From positions 14,139,813-14,203,812 of the forward strand of contig JAVDOI010000003.1 in NCBI GenBank assembly GCA_032191485.1: DNA of 64,000 nucleotides. The letters run 5' to 3'. A program made the position numbers and the translations under genes. Below the pieces are notes generated by a model. It was given only the letters and a program-made list of their open reading frames with translations, did no database searches and was not told the DNA's origin. The stretch is from Leptoclinus maculatus (taxonomy: Eukaryota > Chordata > Actinopteri > Perciformes > Stichaeidae). This document shows, piece by piece, positions 24,900-64,000 of the stretch (the stretch's first letter is position 1; the number at the start of each line of letters is the position of its first letter).

Positions 24900-26860
24900 G
24901 CTGCAGAGAGCATGGCTACAGTCATCAGCAAGTCTATATATTGTTTCTCTAGAGGGAAGCTGCAGCTTAATGCAGGTCTATGATCTGTTCACTGGTGTCA
25001 ATTATGAGAGAGGTGAACTGATTCGAGGTAAGCCCATGGAGCTACAGCCAAGTGACCCCGTGCATTATTTAAATAATATATTTTAAGATAAAGGTTGCGC
25101 TTGTAAATATAGTATGGCTCATAGTCCTTGGTTTTTGTACACATTTTGAGTTTTAAGTCATTTAGGAAACTGTTACAATTGTCACTGATTAGTGGTTACA
25201 GATGTTCTTAAAAGTGAGACTATCTTTAATGCTGTGTTCAAATCATAGAGTATGTTAACTGTTCTGTAAGACATGCCTAAACTTAGTTATTGATTACCAA
25301 AAATAGTCTACAAAGTTTAGCAGGTTTGTGAACATGAATGCATTTTTTACTGTTACATTTTGCAAACTTCAATCAGTAAAATGTATGTGATTTTCAATTT
25401 ACAATTAAATAATTTTAAGCGGTTAACCAATCAATTGTGTTACCTCCATGATATCCAGGGCAAGTCACCTCCACATAGTGTGAACACAGTATCTTTTCAC
25501 AATGGTTACAGAGACAAAGAAAGCGTTTTACCTAATAAATATTATTTTTCTGAGGTTATAATTGTGTATGTAGTCCAACTTTCTGATGAGAAGTCATAAG
25601 AATTTGAGCCAAAGTCTTGATGCTGTTTAAAGTTTGAATTGGTGGAAATATTACAGGCTCCGTTTTGGCCCGTTGCAGTATGACAAACGCAGATACAAAG
25701 GCATGTGTGATCATTTCATTTAAAGAATGTAATTATTTGACACAACCATTGTCCAAAGCCATTATGCCGTTTTTAATCTTTTTGTCGTGGACAGTGTCCA
25801 AAGAAAGCACCTTATGGTATCGTGAGTACACGCACGGTTAGAAACCATTTTCGTCCATCAAACTGTCCACTTTGCAATAGATTAAAAATTTTGTATTTCC
25901 AAGTAGTGCAAGATTCTGTTGGCTGAAGATGGCTGATGGCTGGTTAAAAGTGGGCTTTTAAAAAGAATCTAAATGTAATTTAAAATCTTGCTCTGTGCCT
26001 CTTGTTTGCACATGTCAGGCTCCGCCTCCTCAAGGTGGAGGTGTGGTTTTGTCAGAACGGTTCTGTGCACTAGCCTGCGCCACCTAGAGGCAGAGGAAGG
26101 AATGGGTCCGGCAATTTGAACACTTTTCAGCTGCAGGTTTAGCATCGTGTAGCTGCTGTTTGCGAGTTTAAGACGGCACATTATTACTTCTGTCATTTAT
26201 GCACCTGTGATTACATTGTCAGACGCTTGACCATCAGACCACACAAGTGTTACGAGAATAAGTCACCGGACGCCTCTGCGTCCCTCATTAACCAGGATAG
26301 TCATTGGACGGAGGGGGCACAGGGCACAGTGACCTAGAGGAGTTTGACCTCAGTACTTTACTCAGTGAACAGCTGCCCGAGTTCAGACGCTTTACATTTT
26401 CCAGGTTTTAAGTGTAAACTATAACAAATCAAACCATGAATTTCCTTGGTAAACCTACTTGCAGGTGACGAGTATTTAAATTGCTGGCGCTATTCCGTTC
26501 CTTCCACACATTTTCTTGCTGCTGTTATTTTTCTTATTAAAGAGTGGCCTGAAAGTGCTTTGGGGTTGTCCAATGACATAATGTTGTACATACTGTGAAT
26601 GTTGTGGGTTTTTTTCTTTAGTTACAATCCTGTATTTTTTTTTTTTTTTGGGGGTTTCAAGATTTTAGTTCTTTTGTCTCGAGTTGTCCGACTGTACGGG
26701 TGGGTTATGCACGATTGTTGACATCTTTGTAAAAGGGCTGATTTAACCGTCTACTGTTGCCTTCATGTTCTGTGCTCGTTTGTATACAATATCTTGCAGC
26801 ATGCACGCTATGTAGTACTCTGAGAGAAAGGTGAAATAAAAATCGCATTGTTTTCTGAAA
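24900..26860 (+). other. slc25a29 3' untranslated region
   Basis: About 1.95 kb of non-coding sequence between the stop codon and AATAAA at 26835-26840. An A/T-rich segment and a T-run (26635-26650) precede it. No other gene is seen here, so a long 3' UTR is the simplest reading. Confidence 0.6.
26835..26840 (+). terminator. slc25a29 poly(A) signal
   Basis: Canonical AATAAA at the end of the slc25a29 3' region. Confidence 0.6.
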
Positions 26861-27033
26861 GACTGTTCTTGGTGCAGATCAACTATTCCCACGATATCTT
26901 CTGAGAATGGATGGATGTGTTAAGTGACCGTTAGAGAAATGAAAGACTGATATCTAGTGGTGACAGATGGTATCACAGGTTCTACTTATTGTACACACAA
27001 ATACTTTGACAGTAATGTATACAAAAATAGCAG

Positions 27034-27039
27034 TTTATT
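27034..27039 (-). terminator. fancm poly(A) signal
   Basis: TTTATT on the plus strand is AATAAA on the fancm strand, about 490 bases past the fancm stop codon. It lies about 195 bases from the convergent slc25a29 signal. Confidence 0.55.
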
Positions 27040-27529
27040 CAAGACATTTGATACCATATATTTACTTCTTTTAGAGTAGCATTGTCAACAAATGTATACA
27101 TGATTTGGCAAAAACAATAAGTTATTCAAGTATCAATCAAATATTGATTATGATCACAGTGTTGCCTTAACTTAGATTAGTGTTTGAGTCTAAAGGGAAA
27201 CACTTTTCACCCAAATTATGACAAAAATACAGCATGAAACAAATCATATGCATTATATCAAGACACCCATTGTATTGTATAACAAACAAATTGAGTTGTG
27301 TGGTGTTTCCCTTTCAACTTGTGCAAGAAGGTTGGATTATTATCCCGAGGCACTTCAGATAGATCAGTTACTGTACTTCTTATAGTACCCGTCATCCTCT
27401 GGTCCCTGGTGAGAGTGAAAACAAAGAAGAGCAACAAAAAGAAGGGCAGGGGAAGCGAAGAAAGACAAATAAAGGAAGAGGAATAGATTTCAGATTGTTG
27501 TTTCCCTACAGGGTTTCTCCTCTGCGCTG

Positions 27530-55708
<28,179 letters not shown>

Positions 55709-56070
55709 TTTCCATTAGTTGTGGCGGAACAATGTGAGAAAAGTGCCCCTGGCACGAGCAGCAACATTGTACATTAAACACCGGTATAAAAACAATGGGT
55801 CACTTCCGCCCACATTTTACCAAATTAAAACACCACATACATAACGACGGTTTTACTCCAGAGTGATTTCGATCATTTAAATATAGTTTCAATCATCTCT
55901 GTATTGTATTCACGTCAACATATCAAGCTAAGAGCTGAATGGACACACGTGCGTTGTTACATTTAACGAGGAGGCTTTTATTTAGTTGTATGTGACACCG
56001 GAACAACATCAAAAGTTTGAGCTCGTCTCCCGCGCTCTATGAGAGTAAACGCTGTCACGTTACCATAGCA
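55709..56070. promoter_or_regulatory. Divergent fancm/iqcc promoter
   Basis: Only 362 bases separate the fancm ATG (minus) from the iqcc ATG (plus), so both genes must start within or overlap this interval. No TATA box was identified. Confidence 0.6.
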
Positions 56071-58107
56071 ATGGACAGAAGCAAGTGGGAGAAGATACTC
56101 ACCTGCTTTCAGGTAATTTATACCTTTATACCTAAAGTTAATAAAGTAAGTTGTTTGTTTGTTTGCTAGTTCGGGCTGTTTAGCTTGTTTGCTAACTCTG
56201 GAAAACAGCTGCTAGCAGTAAAACGTTGCTATTGTTTTTAGCATTGACGTTAGCATTAGGTGGGCTAGCAGGGACACGTCGCCGTTACTGTAACGTCAGT
56301 TAGTTAACATTACTTTAACTCTCCTCTCTTCGGTAGTCATCTGCGCGTGGATACTTGGTGCGAGACGAAGTCCGTCGTGCGCGAGAAGACTTTGAGGACA
56401 TCGTGAGAGAGATTGATGGAGGCTTGACCCACGTGGAGTGGAAGGAGACGGTCATCGCTATCCCCCACTTCACAGACACAGTAGGCAGCTTTAACCGGAA
56501 CTTTGTTATGAGTAAATCAGCTTCTCGGTGCCTCTCTCTCTCTCTCATGCCTGTGCTCGTGCATCTTCAGGAGGGCCAATTTCTACGAACCAGCAGCTCT
56601 GCAAGCAAACCTTCAAATGCATCATCATCATCAGCATCACCCTCATCATCATCATCAGAGGAGATAGGAGATCCTCGTGTCCTCCAGGAGAAGATAGAAG
56701 CAGAGAGAGATGATTGCGATGCTGCTGCAGTGAGACAGAAAGAAAGTACAGAGTTGGAGAAAGATGGAGACTCCACCACCGCTTGGAGCAGTTTGGAGCT
56801 GGACATGAACTATTGTGACTCTCTCAAAGGTGAGAGCTGTGCACATAACAGTAGTAGTCTGTTAATGAAATGAGATCGCTTACTCTCCATTTATAACAGA
56901 GGTAGGTTGCGTGCTATGTTGGCCTTCAACTAACAATTAGTTTCACAATCACAATTTCCAAGCACTCAATGAGATGCTTTTAACAATTGTTTTTTTAATT
57001 GTTTTGTATTGTTTTTTGAATATGCAATTTGCAATTATATGATACTGGAAAGTAGAATTGGAAAAGCTGGAAACAGCAAATGTTGAGTGATGAATCAGTG
57101 AATTGTTCAAGCACCAGTCTTGCGCTCTGATTTGCTTAAAATAGATAAAAAAAAACAATATGAGCAATATCATTGCACACAAGTTCATTAATCTCACCAC
57201 ATGTGGAGGGTTTTCACTGAAGAATAACCAAAAAGAGAAGTAAAAAGAAAAAAATATGTGTGTGTACAGGATTAAGGTAAAGTTGGACTTTTGTGTAAAA
57301 CACATGTTGTACTTGTGTGATTGCAAACCGATTCTCCTCCTGTAGAGTAGATGCCTTATCAGTCATGTTGAGTTTGCCATCCTTCCTTCAGCTCCCCGGC
57401 AGTCCTGTGCCCCAGAGGCCCTGCGTCTGCACAGAAACACCCTGACCATGGAGCTGGTCTGGCTTCAACAGGCCATTGGCAGCAGGAAGAAGGTGAGACG
57501 GAGGAAGTGATTGGTTCCCTGCATTTATTCAGCAGCGGCGGTCTCCTGCTGTAAGAAAATTGCCTCTGCTTCAAGACAGAATTTATTCAGTGACCTCAAA
57601 AAGAAGTCAGTACTTGTCGTTCCAAGAAGCATCAGAAAAAATACCTCCATTGTAGGTATCCGTGAATAATAACCATTGTGTATCTGCAGCACCAGTCGCT
57701 ACTTATTGAACACAGCCAACATGTCCTGAAGGCTGTAAAGCAGCACAGATGTACTGAAGCTATGTACATGATTCAGCCTGTTTTTCTTTTTATTAAGTGC
57801 ATACATCTGTAATGCTGTTCCTTAAGCATATTCAGCTGCCTGCACCCTTTGCACACAGACCAATTGAGTCCCTTAATATATCTCACAAAAGAAAATGTTG
57901 CTCCCACGTAGCACCCTGCAGCTCCAGGGGGTGTAAAGGTGCCAAGATGTGGATTCAGGTGCACAAACAACACTTAATGTAAAAAGCAGGATTTACTCAT
58001 GCATGGGAGTTGGTTCACCCAAGGTAAAACTTTTTCATGAATGTTTTTCCCTTCTGTCTTCTCTTCTACAGTACTTGTCACTGAAGGACAGGCTGAGCGT
58101 ATCCTGA
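56071..58107 (+). CDS. iqcc: IQ motif-containing protein C
   Basis: Small calmodulin-binding-type protein of unknown function. Coding exons: 56071-56112, 56337-56480, 56571-56829, 57392-57492 and 58072-58107, with consistent phases, giving 193 aa. The IQ motif is residues about 13-28, FQSSARGYLVRDEVRR, split by the first intron. The second exon is coiled-coil-like, with THVEWKETVIAIPHF. The third exon is Ser-rich, coded by a TCA repeat. The C-terminus LTMELVWLQQAIGSRKKYLS is a conserved-looking helical segment. It is much shorter than human IQCC (about 466 aa). Identity rests on the IQ motif, this C-terminus and adjacency to dcdc2b, as on human 1p35. Confidence 0.87.
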
Positions 58108-58277
58108 CAGCAGCAGTGATGTGAACTGGACTCGATAATGTGGGACTGAAGGCCTGACTGCTGTCTGTTAACTGAACTTTTATACATAAACAAAGACGCC
58201 GTGAATAGATTGCGTTCAGTTGTATTCATCATGTGTTTGACAAAAAGCTGTACATTGTATATATTATTTGCTAATTT

Positions 58278-58283
58278 AATAAA
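58278..58283 (+). terminator. iqcc poly(A) signal
   Basis: AATAAA about 170 bases after the iqcc stop, followed by an A-run and a T-rich stretch. Confidence 0.7.
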
Positions 58284-58299
58284 TTGTATTTTTCTAAAA

Positions 58300-59237
58300 A
58301 AAAAGTCTCCTTTCTGCTGTTGTTTGCTGATATTACGTCATACGGTAGTTACTGTTGTGTAGGACGGCTCATTCAGGGGAGAGATCCTCGGCTCGGGACA
58401 ACGCATGGTGTGACTCAAAGAAGCTCAAATTTCCCATTTGGATCACAATGAATGAGCTTCCTACAAATATTCACACGTCTCCTATGAAGCTGCTGTTGTC
58501 TTTTGGTATTATTGTCTTTATGGAGCACCCACAGGGGGAATCTTTTAAATACAAAAAAAGTCTTATTTCAATGTTCTTACGAGGTTTTCAGTAATAGTTT
58601 TATCACCTGCTGGTTCTTGCACTTGCTGGGTAATGCTAATATGCATGACATATTTTGCAATCATTTTTTGGGAAAATACAGACAACTGGGTGAAGAGGTT
58701 ATCTTATTGATTCAGCTCACAACACAGTGACCCACTCGTTCTCTCCTCCTCCCGTCCGTCTCTTTTGTTGTGGTTGCTGCCGATGGTTTGGCCCACAAAG
58801 CCAGTCATAGCTGGCCACGCTGCCATAGCAACCAGGAAATACTCACCGCCGTCAGTGGAGTAGTGTGTGAATGTGTGTGTGTGTGTGTGTGTGTGAGTGT
58901 GTGTTAGGGGGATAGATAGATAGAGCAGAACGTGGTGAGCCGGAGTCCAGACGGACCACAACAACGCAGGGGACTGATTTTTCACCTTTGCCTTCAAATT
59001 CTACGATTTCCTCGCGTCGTCGTCCACTAAGGCTCGTGAGTCACTGAGTATTGTATTAATGTGTGACTTGAAGAATGTGGTACGTGAATGTGTCTGGTGC
59101 ATGAAGAGGGTCGGTAACTGCCACTCCAGGCGTAGTGAGTTAACGTACATGCATGTGGGAGAGAATGATAAGGTATGTGGACTATAAAAATAGCCTTTTT
59201 TTAAACTGTGTCTGTGACTATAACAGCCGGCTCATAG
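58300..59237 (+). promoter_or_regulatory. dcdc2b upstream region and probable 5' exon
   Basis: It contains a TG microsatellite (58872-58895). A probable non-coding exon ends at 59035 (GGCTC|GTGAGT). The coding exon acceptor is ATAACAG, ending at 59226, so the leader of the first coding exon is only 11 bases. The transcription start is unknown. Confidence 0.5.
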
Positions 59238-61225
59238 ATGGCTGCCACCACCGCAGCCACGACTCCCCTGCCTCCAGTGAAGAGCGTGGTGGTGTATAAG
59301 AATGGAGACCCCTTCTACGGCGGACGGAGGTTCGTGGTCAACCAGAGGCAGGTGGCCACCATGGAGGCCTTTCTGACTGAGGTGACCCAGGGCGTCGGGG
59401 CTCCACTCGCCGTCAGGACTCTGTACACCCCCAGACAGGGCCACAGGGTCACAGACCTCCAGGGCCTTCAGACGGGAGCCCAGTATGTTGCTGCTGGCTT
59501 TGAAAGGTTCAAGAAACTGGAGTGAGTACACAAACTACTTACTGTGAAATCAATGTAATGTACAGTTCCTCTAATAGCAGACTTTTTGTCTCTAAAATGA
59601 AATTAATTTAGAATGAATACTTTTTGGTGTTTGGAAAAGAGGTGTGAATATATATATATATTTTTTTTTTTCTTTTATCGTATCTGTTGTTTTGATGTTT
59701 AGTTACTCGAATGCCAGAACGAAAAAGCAGCCTGCTGCCCGTGAAGAAACCCAGGTATGCTTTTATTTTGTCATGTTTTCTTGCTTTCAAGTCCATCACT
59801 GATTAATCCCAGTCTAACCAGGAGGAATGCACCACCAGGCTGCACTGTGCTCAAATAATCAGTTTCATCTATTTGAACTTCTGCCAAATCAAATATGAAA
59901 ATGTGTACAGGACTTTCCATTATCGAGACAAGCTCTCATTTGCCTCTAAATAAATGTGAGCACACATTGTTGCGTTAGCGCTAGTTAGATTAGGACCAGC
60001 CTTTGTGCTGACCGTCTCATTGATGTCACTTGGTTGTCGTGTAAATTACAGGAAACAATCGTATAACGATTGTGTTGTTCATGGACTTGCGCGGCGCCCT
60101 TTTAAAGGTCTCGTGTGACAATAGATTCAGTAATTACAGCTGGATATTGTCGTAGATCAGGAATTCCCAGAGTATCAGAGGTTGTGATCATTTCCACCGA
60201 GACAATTCTCTGAATGAATCTGAAGTCTTTTCTCTTTTGCTTGTTTAATGATGATGATGATGATGATGATGATGGTAGTATCATGCAGGCAGGAGCTCTC
60301 TTAACACAAAAATAGATTTGAAACAAGTACACACACATACACACTCACGCTGACAAGTGCTGGCTTTGTGTTCTGACCAGCTGGCAGGAGGTGACCGCTT
60401 GTTTTTTTCAGACGCAGAGTGCCCTCAGTCTTAAGAAATCAGTCTTACTTTTCTGGAAAACATGAAAGAAGCGGAGAGTAATTGTGTGTGCCTTGGGTGT
60501 CTGCCATTTTGGTTCTTTGGTTTTAAAGTCTTACATGCCTGTGTTGTGGTTGCTGTGGAGCAATGCAGGAAGTGTGTCCGTGAGTGAGTTGTGTTTGATC
60601 CCGCTGGTGGAACAAAGAGTAATGCCTCCACACAGTGTTATCAGGGCTATGTGCTTGTCCGGACAGGCCTAATGCCCATTTCCACCGCCCCCCCCCACAT
60701 CTCCTTCTCTGCTCGGAGACACTGTAAATGCATGAAACGGGCTGCCACTTCAAAGTAAAAACAATAAGGGAAGATTATCAATGTCTGGTTTTGTTCTGAG
60801 CTGATTGATTTAGTCCAGCTGGCAGACACGGATATTGGCTCCAGATGTCATCGATATGGGACGACATGGGCTTCGACAGGAGCCTTTCAGATCAGACTGT
60901 GAATGTGAAGACGTCTTGGAGCGACGTTTGTCTCCTTGGCTGCAGCACTTGAGCCGACATGAGCAGAATAGTCATTACACATTTAGGATGACTGATTTGT
61001 CTGTGATGGACGTGCAGTGTAATTGATGTGCAGGACATGAATGATGTGAAACTGATTTTCAAATTTCTCTGAGAAAATGCCAACATTATAATGTTTTGCA
61101 GTACCACGCATGTGATTGTTTTGAATATCTTCTGCAGGCCAAAGTAACCCAGAGGCCAAATGTTTCAGCCAAATGGAGGAAGTTTATACCTCTGCCTTGC
61201 ATTTTACAGTGAGTTGGACACACTA

Positions 61226-61271
<46 letters not shown>

Positions 61272-63761
61272 AATTACTGTGTTTTTAGTACAATGTTCCC
61301 TTTTTAACCATGCTAGCTGTATGACTGTTGGGATGCAACGTCAGTCCACCTGTTTGGTCCCGACAGAGGAGCTCTCAGAGAATGAATCCTTTTTCATGTT
61401 CCCCTCAGGATGAATTGTAATAACTTCGGAAATAACTCTGACTTTTCATTTAGTGCCACAGCATGAGATCAAAGTTTTTATTTGTCCAGGGAAATTTTGC
61501 AATAAAAAGACTTTATCTCTGGAAGATGCCCCTACTGAAGTCCCAAAGCTTTGCCTGAACTTTAGAGGTGCATTTCTTCTCAGAACAAGGATTGTAGATG
61601 TTGTTCCCCATCTCTTACATTGGTATAGCATTAGTATAGTAGCTTGTCATGGCCACTATAGACAGAAGGAACTGTGTACACATGGGCTTGAAATGACCCT
61701 TTCTGTATAGCGTTTTCCGCAATGGAGATCTCCTGTGTCCACCATTCCGGTTCATCATTCCTCGGAGCATGCAGCAGGACCTGGAGAAGATCCTGAGTCT
61801 GATCACAGAGAAGGTCAGCCTACGAACCGGAGCTGTGCGCAGGTCAGTGACACTTGACAGATAGTCACATATACACATGCACTCTGTGGAATACAAATAG
61901 AGGAGGCGGAATCTCACCCCTAACTCCTGTGCTCTATCAGGTTGTGCTCTTTGGAAGGAGCGACTGTGTCCTCAGCTGTGGAGCTGGAGACGGGCCACTG
62001 CTATGTTGCTGTGGGAACCGAGAGGTTCAAGAAACTTCCATATGTGGAGCTGTTGGTTTCAAAAGCCACAGAGAGGTATTGTTGTCCAAGGCCCTTTTGT
62101 GAGCGTCTGTAAAGACGTGCGTTTATGCGCTTCGTTGTTGGTTGCTTTGCACTCTAAAATGAAATGATTGTCAGACAAGACGGAACATGAACAAAAACAT
62201 CTTTTCACATGAAAGTGGCTTTCTTTATTTTGTAGATATAACCAAGGAAAGAGAAGGCTGTTAAGGAGAAATGAGGTACCTTTAGTTAATAATGTAATTT
62301 CCCCACCCTCATGTCTGCAGTCTGCAGTTCATTTGCAACATGCATGTCTTGTATACGTCTTGTGTGTTTCTCTTAGGACAGGAAAGCAAGGAGCGGTCCA
62401 GAAGAACAGCACAGTGACTCAGCCCTCCTCCACTCCCCAGAGGTGAGAAACAACCCACCCCCCCCCTCTGTCTAACACTGCAAGATATATAGAGACGGTT
62501 CATTTGTTTGGCATATTTCTGCCCAACACATTCAATGCACCCAGTGAGACAAACTGTGCAGAGGGTATTTTGTGCCTGTACATATATATATATTATATTT
62601 ATTCAGTCGCATTCCATGAATTTCAGTCAGATGGCCGGAGGGTGAAGTCGACGGGAGATGAAGCTGCAGCTCCAGCAGCCGCACAGCAGAGGAGCAGGAG
62701 AGAGGCAGCAGACGAGACCTCCGCGTTCATCGCCAGACCGGTCAAGATCCGCAACTACAGGGGACAGCCCAGACCGCCACCCAGCCATGGATCTGGTGAG
62801 AATCCCCATCTTTATATCTAACTTCTTCACATTCAAAAAAAAACGAGTACGAGGCTTTTTGTGTTAATCGTTATATATCAGCAGCGTTCTGATTTCTGTT
62901 CATTCCAGTCCAGCCCAGCGTGTTTAAAAGAGCAGCACGGAAGAGAAGAGAGGAGGTACGAGGGGCCGAGGAGGTGCACGAGGATGAAAACACAGCTACA
63001 GAGCTGCCCGTTGACCAGGTTTGCTTTAACTCGTGTGTCCTTTCGGCCTTATAACCACATCGGTGAAGGAGGTTGAATTAATTTCTGAAAATATGTTCAA
63101 AGCAGAGGTTTTTCTAAACCCGTCTCTCTCTCTCGTGTTTGTCTAAAGAGAGCTGCCGAGATAGTGGAGGATGAGGAATTAAACAGCCGAAACACACAGC
63201 AGGTAAATCAAACAATTCTTTCATGTTCCAAGTGAATTTGTTAGCTTCTTATCTAAGTGGAGATATTTACATTCGTTCACTCTTTAAAGTACAATGTAAG
63301 GACCATTTCTCTACAAAGTGGAAATAAATTGAGGGTATAAATTGGAAAAGACATGGATCCATGATAATGAATTGATGTATCCATGCATTATGGTGCCCTT
63401 TGTAAGTTACAGTCAACAGTTAAAATATGAATATGTGACACATGATACTGTATTCTGCATGTGGGGGGAAAAAAAATCACATAAATCCTTATTTGTTTCT
63501 CTCAAGAGACATTCACAAATTATAGAGAGTGAGCAGCACAATGGGAGCGAACACCCACACAAACACAACGGAAAACAGGTACAGTATACATTTGAGTGGG
63601 TGTTTACATCTTAATGTAAAAATGTTTAGTTTTTTTTCTAAATGGGTTCACAATATATATTTTTTCCTGTAACAGACTCCGTCATCTGAACAAGATGGCG
63701 TTAAACAGACAAAACATTCTGCTACGCCCGAGGAGTCTGCTGCTGAAACACTGGTACCAAT

Positions 63762-63798
<37 letters not shown>

Positions 63799-63947
63799 TA
63801 TCAGCTTCCATTCAGACGTACACGGACACACAAACTAGTCAGAATTCAATGAGTGTCTCATTTCAAAAGGAGCCTGAGCTGAAGCAGACGTCTTCAAAGT
63901 CAAGGCCTTCGTCATCAGCCTCTCAGCCACAGAGCGGGGAAGGAAAG
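59238..63947 (+). CDS. dcdc2b: Doublecortin domain-containing protein 2B (3' end outside window)
   Basis: Microtubule-associated protein with two doublecortin domains; relatives (DCDC2) act at cilia. Coding exons: 59238-59521, 59703-59754, 61138-61208, 61711-61842, 61941-62075, 62236-62275, 62377-62442, 62627-62795, 62909-63018, 63149-63202, 63507-63578, 63676-63753 and 63870-63947, totalling 447 codons so far. DCX1 is about residues 14-98 (VKSVVVYKNGDPFYGGRR to YVAAGFERFKKLDY). DCX2 is about 132-216 (HVFRNGDLLCPP to CYVAVGTERFKKLPY). The tail is Lys/Arg- then Glu-rich, with RPVKIRNYRGQPRPPP and LPVDQRAAEIVEDEE. The last in-window exon ends at a consensus GC donor (AAG|GCAAGT), or reads on in frame to the window edge. 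It follows iqcc as on human 1p35. Confidence 0.92.
59755..61137 (+). other. dcdc2b intron 2
   Basis: A 1.4-kb intron with an ATG/GAT trinucleotide repeat at 60248-60274. No supported exon. Confidence 0.75.
60248..60274. repeat. ATG trinucleotide microsatellite
   Basis: Nine tandem trinucleotides of the form ATG/TGA. Confidence 0.95.
61230..61269. repeat. CA microsatellite
   Basis: Perfect CA run 21 bases after the exon 3 donor of dcdc2b. Confidence 0.95.
63764..63795. repeat. CA microsatellite
   Basis: CA run in the 116-base intron between dcdc2b exons 12 and 13, beginning about 10 bases after the donor. Confidence 0.95.
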
Positions 63948-64000
63948 GCAAGTGTACTTATACCTCACAGCCTGTTGACCAGGCCCAATGAGAACGTGTG

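Overview
This is vertebrate nuclear DNA, almost certainly from a ray-finned (percomorph-like) fish. The evidence is GT-AG split genes with vertebrate orthologues, long CA/TG microsatellites, an L2-type LINE fragment, and teleost-type interspersed repeats. No prokaryotic feature (operon, CRISPR array, insertion sequence) is present. All exon models were assembled by hand from splice sites, reading phase and remembered family sequences; none was checked by alignment.

Layout, left to right. (1) 432-13331, minus: wdr25, lacking its last coding exon, which lies beyond the left edge. (2) 14106-16938, plus: wars1, cytoplasmic tryptophanyl-tRNA synthetase, complete in 10 coding exons and head-to-head with wdr25. 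(3) 17.4-20.3 kb: intergenic, with L2 LINE remnants and MITE-like debris. (4) 20907-24899, plus: slc25a29, mitochondrial basic amino-acid carrier, complete in 4 coding exons with a CCAAT/GC-box/TATA promoter. (5) 27530-55708, minus: fancm, the Fanconi anaemia DNA translocase, complete in 24 coding exons (2085 aa by my model). (6) 44824-50490, plus: a SOUL/HEBP-family haem-binding gene lying wholly inside a 12.6-kb fancm intron. (7) 56071-58107, plus: iqcc, short, divergent from fancm across 362 bp. (8) 59238 to beyond the right edge, plus: dcdc2b, with two doublecortin domains and a long acidic tail.

The genes do not form one pathway; their arrangement is inherited synteny. wdr25-wars1-slc25a29 keeps the relative orientations of human 14q32.2 but lacks SLC25A47 and YY1. 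iqcc-dcdc2b matches human 1p35. fancm bridges these two blocks.

I found no new enzymatic system. The most interesting signals are in fancm splicing. The 1.87-kb central exon has a 3' splice site directly against a perfect ~63-unit TG tract. Two more TG tracts flank other fancm splice sites. One fancm intron appears to use a GC donor. The nested SOUL gene, a 246-bp palindromic mobile element at 6158-6403 and candidate intronic enhancers also deserve checking.
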